From: Gracilibacillus suaedae
GTDB lineage: Bacteria > Bacillota > Bacilli > Bacillales > Amphibacillaceae
DNA: 64,000 nt
Direction of reading: 5' to 3'
Assembly (NCBI RefSeq): GCF_017599345.1
Contig: NZ_JAGFVL010000021.1
Location: forward strand, 1-64,000
In this document: piece by piece, positions 9,730 through 19,006 of the stretch
Layout: each line of letters starts with the position of its first letter
How positions within the stretch are numbered: position 1 is the first letter of the stretch
Made by a program: the position numbers and the translations under genes
Notes under the pieces: model-generated
Told to the model about the DNA's origin: nothing
The model's input: only the letters and a program-made list of their open reading frames with translations
Databases searched by the model: none

Positions 9730-9858
9730 ACGGTGCTAATCGTCTGTTAATCCACCACTTTAAGCTTCACGAAGCTAAGGGGGATAACAGACGCTAACAC
9801 CATGATTAAGTATCGCTAATGATCAATCGGGGGCAATCCCCCACTGATCATAGTCTCA
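9730..9858 (+). repeat. Structured direct repeat, copy 1 (upstream of yaaH)
   Basis: About 129 bases with two strong stems. The outer arms GGTGCTAATCGTCTGTTAAT and ATAACAGACGCTAACACC enclose a small AAGCTTC/GAAGCTA hairpin; then TGATCAATCGGGGG pairs with CCCCCACTGATCA. A diverged copy lies just after yaaH at 11194-11310 in the same orientation. It ends 12 bases before the yaaH ribosome-binding site, so it is transcribed as leader if the promoter is upstream. I do not recognise it as a named riboswitch. Confidence 0.7.
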
Positions 9859-9882
9859 CTATATTAGAAAGGAGAACTTTTC

Positions 9883-11175
9883 GTGCAAATTTATGTAGTA
9901 AAACAAGGGGATAGTTTATATCAGATCGCCAATCAATTTGGAACTTCCTATGAATCGATTGCAAATGCAAATGAAATAGATCCCGAATTACCTCTAGTAG
10001 TTGGTCAAGCACTTGTTATCCCGATTTATGGAAGATTTTATGTCGTCAAACCAGGAGACAGTTTATATACGATTGGGCAAAGATTTGGCATATCTGCCGC
10101 TGAACTCGCTAGTATTAATCAAATCAATATGTATCAGCCACTTTCTGTCGGGGTGACATTATATATACCAGAACCTGCTAAATCACCTATTGAAGTAAAT
10201 GCATATGTTGAGCCCACTGGAGGGACGGTCTCTGAAACACTGGAAAATGCAGCCCGAAAACATGCAGGTAACTTAACCTACTTAGCTCCTTTCTCCTACC
10301 AAGTAGACCGACAAGGAAACTTAAGTGCTCCCCCGTTAAATCAATTGGCAGCTATTGCTAACGAACACAATACTACACTCATGCTTGTTGTTACCAATCT
10401 CGAAGAAGGTGCTTTTAGCGCAGAATTAGGTCGAATCATTTTAACTGATGAATCTGTCCAAAATAATTTACTCGATCAAATTATTCAAACTGCTCAGGAA
10501 ATTGGATATGGAGATATTCATTTTGATTTTGAATTTTTACCTCCTGAGAATCGTGAGGACTATCGCAGCTTTTTGGAAAAAGCAACCACTCGATTACATC
10601 AAGAAGGGTTATTGGTATCAACTGCACTTGCACCTAAAACAAGTGCTGAGCAACAAGGAGAATGGTATGAAGCTCATGATTATGGAGCACATGGGGAAAT
10701 TGTTGATTTTGTTGTCTTAATGACCTACGAATGGGGATATAGTGGTGGCCCTCCGATGGCCGTTTCACCGATTGGTCCTGTCCGGGACGTCGTTAATTAT
10801 GCCTTAACAGAAATGCCTCCAGAGAAAATTTTGTTAGGTCAAAATCTATATGGTTATGACTGGACGCTTCCCTACGAACCTGGTGGTGAAATTGCACAAG
10901 CTGTTAGTCCACAACAAGCAATCCAAATAGCTAGAGAAAATAATCAATCGATCCTATTTGATGAAGAAGCACAAGCCCCTTATTTTAATTATACAGATCA
11001 AAATGGAGAAGAGCATGAAGTCTGGTTTGAGGATGCACGCTCCATTCAAGCTAAATTTGATCTTATTAAAGAAAAAAATTTACGAGGGATCAGTTATTGG
11101 AAGCTTGGGCTAGCCTTCCCACAAAATTGGTTATTGCTTGAAGATCAATTTACGATAGAAAAAAAGAGTAATTGA
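9883..11175 (+). CDS. yaaH: Spore cortex/germination glycosidase with two LysM domains and GH18 (YaaH/SleL type)
   Basis: 430 residues: LysM at about 1-46 and 51-96, then a GH18 domain (about 104-425) with the catalytic sequence D211-x-x-x-D215-F-E217. Family members bind spore peptidoglycan through LysM and cleave muramic-lactam cortex as N-acetylglucosaminidases during germination. No signal peptide is present, as expected for a protein delivered within the mother cell. The start is GTG at 9883 with AAAGGAG upstream. A structured repeat flanks the gene on each side. Transcription is head-on to replication, as in B. subtilis. Confidence 0.93.
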   Translation: MQIYVVKQGDSLYQIANQFGTSYESIANANEIDPELPLVVGQALVIPIYGRFYVVKPGDSLYTIGQRFGISAAELASINQINMYQPLSVGVTLYIPEPAKSPIEVNAYVEPTGGTVSETLENAARKHAGNLTYLAPFSYQVDRQGNLSAPPLNQLAAIANEHNTTLMLVVTNLEEGAFSAELGRIILTDESVQNNLLDQIIQTAQEIGYGDIHFDFEFLPPENREDYRSFLEKATTRLHQEGLLVSTALAPKTSAEQQGEWYEAHDYGAHGEIVDFVVLMTYEWGYSGGPPMAVSPIGPVRDVVNYALTEMPPEKILLGQNLYGYDWTLPYEPGGEIAQAVSPQQAIQIARENNQSILFDEEAQAPYFNYTDQNGEEHEVWFEDARSIQAKFDLIKEKNLRGISYWKLGLAFPQNWLLLEDQFTIEKKSN

Positions 11176-11193
11176 TCAACCAAGAGGAGTAAT

Positions 11194-11310
11194 CGGTGCT
11201 AATCATCTGTAGGCCCCCTCTTCAAGGTTCATGAAGCTAGGGTTCTAACACCCTGATAAGTTTCGCTAATGACCAGTGCGGGCTACTCCCTACTGGTCAT
11301 GGCATCACTT
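11194..11310 (+). repeat. Structured direct repeat, copy 2 (downstream of yaaH)
   Basis: It matches 9730-9858 in order and orientation: CGGTGCTAATC, CTTCA...GAAGCTA, CTAACACC, a CGCTAATGA stem (TGACCAGT.../...ACTGGTCA) and a closing ATCACT. A segment of about a dozen bases present in copy 1 is missing here. The distal stem keeps pairing although both arms differ from copy 1 (compensatory change), which suggests selection on or duplication of a structured element. It ends at the nsrR stop codon. Confidence 0.7.
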
Positions 11311-11753
11311 TATGATTGCTCCTCTTTTATATCCATTAATGTTCGTAATTCATCTTTGTTCACAATTAAATCTGCTAAAGTATATTGATTTAATACTTCA
11401 AAAAAGGCACTCATCGCTTCCCCTACTACTGATCGTAATTTACAGGAAGGTGTAATCACACATTGATTGTGCTCCCCGTCAAAACATTCCACTAAATAAA
11501 AGTCATTTTCCATTAAACGAATGACTTCTCCAATATTTATCTCATCCGGGTCTTTCATTAGTAGAATACCGCCATTACGCCCCCGCGTTGTATTAATATA
11601 TCCTTTCACACTTAATTGGTGAACCACTTTTCGGATATGCTCGGTTGATATATAAAACGTATCTGATATTTCTTTTATGCTTACTTTTCTTTCACTGGTT
11701 CCAGTATAAATCAAGACTCGCAATGCAAAGTCTGTGTATTTTTTTAAACGCAT
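11310..11753 (-). CDS. nsrR: Nitric-oxide-sensing Rrf2 repressor NsrR
   Basis: 147 residues. An N-terminal winged helix (RLKKYTDFALRVL) is followed by three cysteines, C90, C98 and C104, spaced as the Fe-S ligands of Rrf2 regulators; B. subtilis NsrR has the same spacing (92, 100, 106). NO destroys the cluster and releases DNA. The neighbouring divergent gene is the NO-detoxifying hmp, and an NsrR-type palindrome overlaps the hmp start of transcription. The ATG at 11753 has AAGGGGAG upstream. Confidence 0.93.
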   Translation of the reverse strand: MRLKKYTDFALRVLIYTGTSERKVSIKEISDTFYISTEHIRKVVHQLSVKGYINTTRGRNGGILLMKDPDEINIGEVIRLMENDFYLVECFDGEHNQCVITPSCKLRSVVGEAMSAFFEVLNQYTLADLIVNKDELRTLMDIKEEQS

Positions 11754-11848
11754 GACATACTCCCCTTCTCTACCTCCATTTTACTCGAAAATAACCAAAA
11801 TCGCTATCTCGCTTTAACAGAATTGTCATATATTTAGCCAACAGACTA

Positions 11849-11878
11849 TTGAAAAAGTTTCCAAACTTTTTATATAAT
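11849..11878 (+). promoter_or_regulatory. hmp promoter
   Basis: TTGAAA (11849-11854) and TATAAT (11873-11878) are separated by 18 bases. Transcription would start near 11885, within the NsrR palindrome. Confidence 0.75.
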
Positions 11879-11880
11879 TA

Positions 11881-11903
11881 AACATGTATTTAAAATACAT
11901 GTT
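11881..11903 (+). promoter_or_regulatory. NsrR operator at hmp
   Basis: Two arms, AACATGTATTT and AAATACATGTT, form a near-perfect 23-bp palindrome of the NsrR class (consensus ATGYATTTTAAATRCAT). It lies directly after the -10 hexamer, so a bound repressor would block initiation. Together with the adjacent nsrR gene this supports NO-induced hmp expression. Confidence 0.85.
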
Positions 11904-11987
11904 TTTGAAATTTATATTACTAAAGATCGAATCAGTAAAACTAAGTCTAAAAACAGGCTTAAATTTAATTCACAAGGAGTGTTCGTG

Positions 11988-13214
11988 ATGACACATTCTA
12001 CTCAAGCGCTTGAAGCGAAAACAATTGAAACAGTAAAAGCAACGGTACCCGTACTAGCTGAACATGGAACTGCGATTACTTCCAGGTTTTATCAATTACT
12101 TTTTAGCAACCATCCGGAATTGAAAAACATTTTTAACCAGACAAACCAACGAAAAGGGAAACAACCTCAAGCATTGGCAAACGCAGTATATGCAGCAGCA
12201 GCAAATATTGACCAATTAGAAAATATTTTGCCTGTTGTAAATCAAGTGGCTCATAAACATCGGAGTTTGAACATCAAACCAGAGCATTATCCAATTGTCG
12301 GTGAAAATCTATTAAAAGCAATGAAGGATGTCTTGAAAGATGCAGCTACAGATGAAATCATTACTGCTTGGGCAAAGGCATATGATGTGATTGCCAATGC
12401 TTTTATTCAAGTCGAAAAAGAAATGTATGAAGAAACGGAACAGAAACCAGGGGGATGGATTGGATATCGTGGCTTTCGTGTCATTCAAAAAGTGAAGGAA
12501 AGTGATGTAATCACCTCTTTCTATTTGAAGCCAGCCGATAACGGCATTCTACCAGATTTTGAAGCTGGGCAATATATAACTGTAAAAGTCGACATTCCAT
12601 CGATTCCATACATCTGCCAGCGTCAATACAGTTTATCTTGCAAACCAAATAAAGAATTTTTCCGTATTAGTGTGAAAAGAGAAGATGGGATTGGTGATAA
12701 CCCTGACGGAGTAGTATCCACCTATCTCCATGAATCAGTTCATGAAGGGGATGTGATAGAACTTAGTGCACCTGCTGGAGATTTTGTACTTAATCAGGAG
12801 AAGAAGCCACTAGTATTAATTAGTGGTGGGGTTGGTTTAACACCGTTAACAAGTATGTTAGAAACAGTAGTAACACAACAGCCTAACCGTGAAGTTTATT
12901 ATATTCATGCAGCCCAAAATGAAAGAGTACATGGTTTAAAGGATAGTGTGAAGCAAATAGCGGATCAGCATGACCATGTTCATACTTTTACTATTTATGA
13001 GAAGCCAGAAGACGCTAATGCTTGTGATAAGACAGGTTATATCGATTTAGCATGGTTACAATCTGTTTTGCCAACGAACGAGGCATCTTTCTACTTCTGT
13101 GGTCCTGAGCCATTTATGAAGGCAATTTACAAAGCATTAAAGACTTGGCATGTTAATGAAGAAGATATTTATTTTGAATTCTTTGGGCCAAAAGGGGATT
13201 TAGAGGCATCCTAA
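11988..13214 (+). CDS. hmp: Flavohaemoglobin, nitric oxide dioxygenase
   Basis: 408 residues from the ATG at 11988 (AAGGAG eight bases upstream; an in-frame GTG at 11979 is less well placed). Globin domain about 1-140 with distal Tyr B10 (Y35) and proximal His (H91, in HKHRSLNIKPEHY). An FAD-binding domain (RQYSLS) and an NAD-binding domain (ISGGVGLTPL; FYFCGPEPFM) follow. It oxidises NO to nitrate with O2 and NAD(P)H in the cytoplasm. It is divergent from nsrR. Confidence 0.97.
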   Translation: MTHSTQALEAKTIETVKATVPVLAEHGTAITSRFYQLLFSNHPELKNIFNQTNQRKGKQPQALANAVYAAAANIDQLENILPVVNQVAHKHRSLNIKPEHYPIVGENLLKAMKDVLKDAATDEIITAWAKAYDVIANAFIQVEKEMYEETEQKPGGWIGYRGFRVIQKVKESDVITSFYLKPADNGILPDFEAGQYITVKVDIPSIPYICQRQYSLSCKPNKEFFRISVKREDGIGDNPDGVVSTYLHESVHEGDVIELSAPAGDFVLNQEKKPLVLISGGVGLTPLTSMLETVVTQQPNREVYYIHAAQNERVHGLKDSVKQIADQHDHVHTFTIYEKPEDANACDKTGYIDLAWLQSVLPTNEASFYFCGPEPFMKAIYKALKTWHVNEEDIYFEFFGPKGDLEAS

Positions 13215-13216
13215 TC

Positions 13217-13255
13217 AAAAGGCTAGCACCTGTATGAGTGCTAGCCTTTCATTCT
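13217..13255. terminator. Bidirectional terminator between hmp and acsA
   Basis: GGCTAGCAC / GTGCTAGCC stem with a 7-nt loop, flanked by AAAA on the left and TTTC on the right, serving the converging hmp and acsA transcripts. Confidence 0.85.
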
Positions 13256-13258
13256 TAC

Positions 13259-14977
13259 TTATTCTTCTAAAGTAGAAGTGTCTCCTGTTGGTAGACCTAG
13301 TTCCCAAGACTTTAACAGTCTGCGCATAATTTTACCGCTTCGTGTTTTTGGAATACTATCTTTAATTTCAATTTCACGAGGGGCAGCATGGGCACTTAAG
13401 CCCGTTTTAACAAATTGACGAATATCTTCCAATAATTCATCTGATGCCTCGTAACCTGGATTTAAAGTAATAAATGCTTTAATAATTTCCCCGCGTTCCG
13501 GATCTGGTTTACCAATAACACCTGCTTCTGATACAGCTTTATGTTCAATTAATTTACTTTCCACCTCGAAAGGTCCAACACGCTCACCAGAGGTATTGAT
13601 TACATCATCTAAGCGGCCTTGGAACCAGAAATAGCCATCTTCATCCATATAGGCACTGTCTCCTGAAACATACCAATCGTTAATAAAGTAGCTCTCATAT
13701 TTGCCTGGATTCTTCCAGATAGCACGCATCATCGATGGCCAACCTTTTTTAATTGCTAAATTCCCCATTTGATTTGGCGGTAATTCATTACCTTCGTTAT
13801 CAACAATGGCTGCTTCTACCCCTGGAATAGGTCTCCCCATTGACCCTGGGCGAATTTCCATACTCGGCAAATTGACAATTAACATCGCACCAGTTTCTGT
13901 CATCCACCACGTATCATGGATGCGTAAATCAAGTACACGCAGAGCCCATGTAATAACCTCTGGATTTAAAGGTTCACCTACACTTAAAACATGACGTAAA
14001 CTTGATAAATCGTATTGTTTAACCAGTTCATCGCCAGCACTTACAAATTTACGTAAAGCAGTTGGTGCTGTATACCAAATGGTTACATGATGTTTATCTA
14101 ATGTTTCATACCAGGATTCAGGAGAAAAACGCCCTCCTCGAATTACATTGGTGACACCATTTAACCATGGTGCAAAGATCCCATAACTTGTACCTGTTAC
14201 CCAGCCAGGATCAGCAGTACACCAATAAATATCATCTTCTTTAAAATCAATGACCCATTTACCTGTTGCGTAATGTTGAATCATCGCATTATGCACATGA
14301 TAAACACCTTTCGGCTTACCAGTTGAACCAGATGTATAATGAATAAGCATACCATCTTCTCGATCTACCCATTCTATATCAAACTCTTCAGAAGCTTCTG
14401 TCATTTCTTTCTCAAAATGAATATATTTATCGCCTTCTATAGCATCCTTAGCCCCTACTAAGACTATTTGCTGTAAATGTGGAAGATCAGCGACAGGTAC
14501 ACGTCCTAGTAATTCAGGCGTCGTAATCAACATGGTCGCTTCACTATCTTCCAAACGATCACGAACTGCTTGTTCCATAAATGCTTCAAATAATGGCCCA
14601 GCAATCGCGCCTATCTTGAGAATACCAAAAAAATTGGCATAAAATTCTGGACTTCTTGGCATGAACAAGAAAACACGATCTCCTTTTTGAACACCATACT
14701 TCTTGAATATATTTGCTGTTTTATTACTTTGTTTGCTTAATTGCTCAAATGTTACACTTTCTTCACGGTCTGGTGCGGAATATAACAATGCCACTTGGTC
14801 TTTTTTATTAGGATTTTCTGCATGACGATCAATTGCTTCGTAAGCAGCATTTACCTTACCTGTTTTATACCAGCTAAAGTCTTTCTTAATTTCTTCCCAG
14901 TCGAAACCTTCTCTTAGTGCATCAAGATCTTCCACATTGTGTTTTCCTGATCTTGGCTGTACTTTTGTCATATCCAT
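13259..14977 (-). CDS. acsA: Acetyl-CoA synthetase AcsA
   Basis: 572 residues, identical in length to B. subtilis AcsA and co-linear by eye. The adenylate-forming signature YTSGSTGKPKG is at residues 214-224; the C-terminal PKTRSGKIMRR contains the catalytic and regulatory K549, target of reversible acetylation in this family. It activates acetate to acetyl-CoA through acetyl-AMP. The acetylation genes acuABC that accompany acsA in B. subtilis are not here. The start has GAGGTGA upstream. Confidence 0.96.
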   Translation of the reverse strand: MDMTKVQPRSGKHNVEDLDALREGFDWEEIKKDFSWYKTGKVNAAYEAIDRHAENPNKKDQVALLYSAPDREESVTFEQLSKQSNKTANIFKKYGVQKGDRVFLFMPRSPEFYANFFGILKIGAIAGPLFEAFMEQAVRDRLEDSEATMLITTPELLGRVPVADLPHLQQIVLVGAKDAIEGDKYIHFEKEMTEASEEFDIEWVDREDGMLIHYTSGSTGKPKGVYHVHNAMIQHYATGKWVIDFKEDDIYWCTADPGWVTGTSYGIFAPWLNGVTNVIRGGRFSPESWYETLDKHHVTIWYTAPTALRKFVSAGDELVKQYDLSSLRHVLSVGEPLNPEVITWALRVLDLRIHDTWWMTETGAMLIVNLPSMEIRPGSMGRPIPGVEAAIVDNEGNELPPNQMGNLAIKKGWPSMMRAIWKNPGKYESYFINDWYVSGDSAYMDEDGYFWFQGRLDDVINTSGERVGPFEVESKLIEHKAVSEAGVIGKPDPERGEIIKAFITLNPGYEASDELLEDIRQFVKTGLSAHAAPREIEIKDSIPKTRSGKIMRRLLKSWELGLPTGDTSTLEE

Positions 14978-15166
14978 CCTATCACCTCTCTAAAAATTAT
15001 GAACATTTTTCAACAATTGAAACCCCTTACAATACATTTTAACGGATAAAGTACAGAAATCAAATAATAAACTCCCAGTTTTTACAACTTCATTTAGTGC
15101 ATATTTCAATAAGAAGCTGTAAAGGCTACTTATTAAGATCAGATTCATTAATAAGGAGTTAAATCT

Positions 15167-16654
15167 ATGCGTTTACTTTCTGGACAGCGAAAAAAGAACT
15201 CCAGTCCGTCTGACAAAAATATTTCTTCTTCATTATCTAGCAATATTCAAGAAATGAAACAATTATTCTCATACAAATTAAATAAAGATTTTTCAATGAG
15301 AACATTGAATTTGAAGTTCAATCACAAAGAGGCCTGCCTTTTTTATTACAGTTCTATAGTTGATGGTGCAAGAATCAATTTAAATATTATTAAACCTCTA
15401 TTAGAAAATGATGGAGATTCTGTTAGTAATGTAGTATCTATTGAGAATATTGAAGAAGTTTCAGATTTCGAAACTGCAAATGAGAATATTAATAGTGGGA
15501 AAGTGATTTTATTTATAGAAGGAGATAAAATGGCTTACGCTATGGATGTTGCAGATTTCCAACATCGAGCTGTCTCTAAATCTGAAAATGAAACTACGAT
15601 CAAAGGTCCTCTAGATGCATTTACTGAATCAATGAACACTAATATTTCCTTGATTCGCAAACAATTACATAATAGTCAACTCATCAATGAAGGTATTCAA
15701 ATTGGTGAACGTTCAAAAAATGAAGTTAACCTTATCTATTTAAAAGACTTAGTAAATGACGATATTTTAGAAAATCTCAGATCTAGACTAAAAGATATCA
15801 AAACAGATAGTGTACGGAACGTTGAAATGTTAGAACAGTATTTGGAGGAACGTCCTTATTCATTATTACCAACAATTCTATACACGGAAAAACCGGATAA
15901 AGCAACTTCGTATATAGAAGAGGGCTTTATTGTATTATTAATGGATAGTTCTTCTGCTTGTCTCATTGTACCTGTTACCTTTTGGTCATTTTTCCATTAT
16001 CCAGAAGATCGCTATTTACGTTTTTTTTATGGGAATTTTACTCGAGCAATTCGCTTACTCTCTTTCTATTTAACCCTAATGATTTCGGCAACATTTGTAG
16101 CAATTGCTAATTTCCATAGTGAAATGATTCCTCCAGATTTATTATTGGCTATAACAGCTTCACGGGAACGTATACCTTTTCCATTAATATTTGAAGTATT
16201 AATTATGGAAATTGCTTTTGAACTAATTCGTGAAGCAGGCCTACGTATTCCTAATCCGCTTGGACCAACCATTGGTATTGTTGGCGCACTAATTTTGGGA
16301 CAGGCTGCTGTAGAAGCAAATATTATTAGTCCGATTATTGTGATTGTTGTTGCATTATCTGGATTATCGTCTTTCGCTTTAGCAGATCTTAATATTAATT
16401 TTACGATTCGAATAATGCGTTTTCTATTCATTCTAGCTGCTGGTACATTTGGCATGCTCGCCTTGACTGGTGCATCTTTATTATTTTTTATGTACACGGC
16501 ATCAATCAAATCATTCGGTATCCCGTTCTTTTCACCAATGTCACCACACTTTATTTCATCAGAGGATACCGTATTTCGTAAAGCACTAAAAAAGGAATTG
16601 TTTCGCCCGGAATATTTACGTCCAAAAGATATACGAAAAAAGGCGAAATCATAA
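15167..16654 (+). CDS. gerAA: Spore germination receptor subunit A (GerA family)
   Basis: 495 residues: a soluble N-terminal region (about 1-285) that starts with a polar, serine/lysine-rich stretch, then about five membrane segments (near 290-450) including the signature PFPLIFEVLIMEIAFELIRE and the following GPTIGIVGALILGQ. It is the A subunit of a nutrient germinant receptor in the spore inner membrane. It is the first gene of a gerA-B-C operon. The specificity (amino acid or sugar) cannot be deduced. The symbol denotes the type only. Confidence 0.94.
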   Translation: MRLLSGQRKKNSSPSDKNISSSLSSNIQEMKQLFSYKLNKDFSMRTLNLKFNHKEACLFYYSSIVDGARINLNIIKPLLENDGDSVSNVVSIENIEEVSDFETANENINSGKVILFIEGDKMAYAMDVADFQHRAVSKSENETTIKGPLDAFTESMNTNISLIRKQLHNSQLINEGIQIGERSKNEVNLIYLKDLVNDDILENLRSRLKDIKTDSVRNVEMLEQYLEERPYSLLPTILYTEKPDKATSYIEEGFIVLLMDSSSACLIVPVTFWSFFHYPEDRYLRFFYGNFTRAIRLLSFYLTLMISATFVAIANFHSEMIPPDLLLAITASRERIPFPLIFEVLIMEIAFELIREAGLRIPNPLGPTIGIVGALILGQAAVEANIISPIIVIVVALSGLSSFALADLNINFTIRIMRFLFILAAGTFGMLALTGASLLFFMYTASIKSFGIPFFSPMSPHFISSEDTVFRKALKKELFRPEYLRPKDIRKKAKS

Positions 16655-16675
16655 TGAAGTAGGTGGTGGAACATC

Positions 16676-17764
16676 ATGCAAAACAATGGGTTTTTACAAA
16701 CAAAAGAAATCCTTGCGATTACTTTAATCGTAATAGGAAGCAAATTAGCAGATTCCACCCCTGCATTATTGGCTCAAAAAGCTCAAAATGGTTTTTGGTT
16801 AATTCCAGTGATCGCGTTTGTATGTATCTTCCCTAGCTTTTTGATCATGCTTTACCTACTGAATAGATACCAACATAAAAATATGATCGAATTAATAGAA
16901 ACCATTACTGGGAAATGGATTGGTAAAATAATTGGACTTTTACTTTTTTTATTCACTTTTCTCACGCTTACTTTAAACAGTCGTAATTATGTGGAACAAA
17001 TAAAACTTTTATATTTCCCTGAGTCTCCTACCGAAATAATTTATCTCATTTTTTTTGGTATTGTCTTTTTTGGGGCAAAGAGAGGATTTGAGGTGATAGG
17101 CTATACCTCTTGGGTTGCACTTCCAATTATCAAACTATCTGCGGCCTTAGTTATTATTCTCATCATGGGTAATATCGTCATACAACGCGTCTTTCCAATC
17201 TTTGGATCCGGTTTACCAATTATGTTATCAGAAGGTGTTAAGTCTACTGCTATTTTTGCTGAGCTTTTTTTTCTACTCATTGCTTACCAATCTGCGAAAA
17301 AGACACAAATGTTTACTAAAGGAGTGATAATCGCCAGTATTATCGCTATTTTAGAAATCGTTTTATTTTATTTCGTTTACATTACAGTATTTGATTATAA
17401 TTCCATAGGAAAAATAGCCTTCCCTTTCCATGATATTATACAATATATCCAATTTGGCGAGTTTTTCACGAATATTGAGACTATTTTTATGATTTTCTGG
17501 CTTTTTGCCGCTTATATAAAATTTATTATATTTATTTACATTACAGCTTGGATATTTGGAGAAATATTTGCGATACGAAATTTTGAACCACTTCTTTTAC
17601 CTTTTAGTTTTTTAGTGATAATGATTGGTCTTTTACCAATTAATTCCATTTCAAATGAGCTTGTACTCCATGATTCGTTAATTACAATCATGTCACCTTT
17701 TTTAATTATTCTTCCGGTTCTCTTATGGATCATCGCTTTAGTTAAAGGAGATTTAAAACGATGA
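16676..17764 (+). CDS. gerAB: Spore germination receptor subunit B (GerAB/APC-type transporter)
   Basis: 362 residues with about ten membrane segments, of the endospore-germination permease family (APC superfamily), the probable nutrient-binding subunit. It follows the A-subunit gene by 21 bases and overlaps the C-subunit gene by four bases (ATGA). Typical GerAB residues include the early KEILAITLIVIGSKL segment. Confidence 0.94.
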   Translation: MQNNGFLQTKEILAITLIVIGSKLADSTPALLAQKAQNGFWLIPVIAFVCIFPSFLIMLYLLNRYQHKNMIELIETITGKWIGKIIGLLLFLFTFLTLTLNSRNYVEQIKLLYFPESPTEIIYLIFFGIVFFGAKRGFEVIGYTSWVALPIIKLSAALVIILIMGNIVIQRVFPIFGSGLPIMLSEGVKSTAIFAELFFLLIAYQSAKKTQMFTKGVIIASIIAILEIVLFYFVYITVFDYNSIGKIAFPFHDIIQYIQFGEFFTNIETIFMIFWLFAAYIKFIIFIYITAWIFGEIFAIRNFEPLLLPFSFLVIMIGLLPINSISNELVLHDSLITIMSPFLIILPVLLWIIALVKGDLKR

Positions 17765-19005
17765 ACAGAAAGCTACTTATGTTTCTTTTCATAATGTTAC
17801 TACTTGCTGGTTGTTATGATCGAATTGAGCTTGAACAACAATCATATGTGGTTGCGATGGGTATCGATAAAACGGATCGAAAAGGAGTATACGCCTTTAC
17901 ATATCAAATCGCCAATCCTGAAGTAGGATCTGCTGCTGGACAAGGTGGCGCTGATGAAGCTCCGGCAGAAATTGTTACTGTAGATGGTGCAGATATCCTA
18001 AGCGCTACCCATACAGCTAATTCCTTTGTGACTAAAAAGATAACATTAGATCATACCAAGGTCATCGTAGTTTCAGAAGAGTTAGCGAGGGATGAAGACT
18101 TTATTCGTGTTATTCAATCTGCTTCAAGATCACCGCAAATTCGAAGAGGGGTACAATTAGTTGTTTCAAGAGAGGATGCAAGTGATTTCATTAATAACAA
18201 TAAACCACTAATGGAACAAAGGCCACATAAATATTATCAATTTATGCTCGATCGTGCTACTCAAACAGGAATTATCCCAGAAGCAACCTTGCACCGTTTC
18301 TTTCAAATAACCGAAGGAGATGCAGACCTATTCTTAGCGATTTATGCTACAACAGAGCAGTCCGATCAAACAGAAAATAAAAAAACAGAAGATCAATATA
18401 TCGCTGGTGAAATACCACAAATTGGGGGGTCACCTACTCAATTCATGGGATCTGCCGTGTTTAAAGAAGGTCAAATGATCGATACCTTTACTGGTGAAGA
18501 AACGCGTTTTGCTCAAATATTAGATAATACATTAGAAATGGAAACCTTATTTGCAACTATTCCTGATCCATTAATGCCTGAATATCAAATCGCGTATAAT
18601 TACTCACAAAAAGAAGACCCAAGCATCAACATTCAATATCATAAAGAAAAACCAACCACAATTGATGTACAAATTCCTTATCAAGCAGAAATTTTAGCGG
18701 TACCTAGTTTAATAAAATATTCTCAAAATAAAGAATACCAAAAAGTATTAAGAGAAACTCTTACTAAGCGATTAAATGAAAAAACAGCTGAATTGGTTCG
18801 CAAATCACAAGAGGAGTACCGTTCTGATCCATTTTATTGGTCACTGTACGTGCGCAAATATTTTAAAGATGTGAAAGACTATGAAGAGGCTGATTGGCAT
18901 AAGAAAATATATCCAAATGCAAAGATTACTGTTAACTATAAAATGGAAAAATTAGAATTTGGAAAGATGATTAATGATTCTAACCTAGATGAAGTGAGGG
19001 ACTAA
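17761..19005 (+). CDS. gerAC: Spore germination receptor subunit C (Ger(x)C lipoprotein)
   Basis: 414 residues with a lipoprotein signal peptide ending LLLAGC (lipid-modified C18). The family signature CYDRIELEQQSYVVAMGID follows. The C-terminal third contains the conserved EYRSDPFYWSLYVRKYF segment. It is anchored to the outer face of the spore inner membrane with the A and B subunits. A tiny membrane-protein gene follows at once. Confidence 0.94.
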   Translation: MNRKLLMFLFIMLLLAGCYDRIELEQQSYVVAMGIDKTDRKGVYAFTYQIANPEVGSAAGQGGADEAPAEIVTVDGADILSATHTANSFVTKKITLDHTKVIVVSEELARDEDFIRVIQSASRSPQIRRGVQLVVSREDASDFINNNKPLMEQRPHKYYQFMLDRATQTGIIPEATLHRFFQITEGDADLFLAIYATTEQSDQTENKKTEDQYIAGEIPQIGGSPTQFMGSAVFKEGQMIDTFTGEETRFAQILDNTLEMETLFATIPDPLMPEYQIAYNYSQKEDPSINIQYHKEKPTTIDVQIPYQAEILAVPSLIKYSQNKEYQKVLRETLTKRLNEKTAELVRKSQEEYRSDPFYWSLYVRKYFKDVKDYEEADWHKKIYPNAKITVNYKMEKLEFGKMINDSNLDEVRD

Positions 19006-19006
19006 G

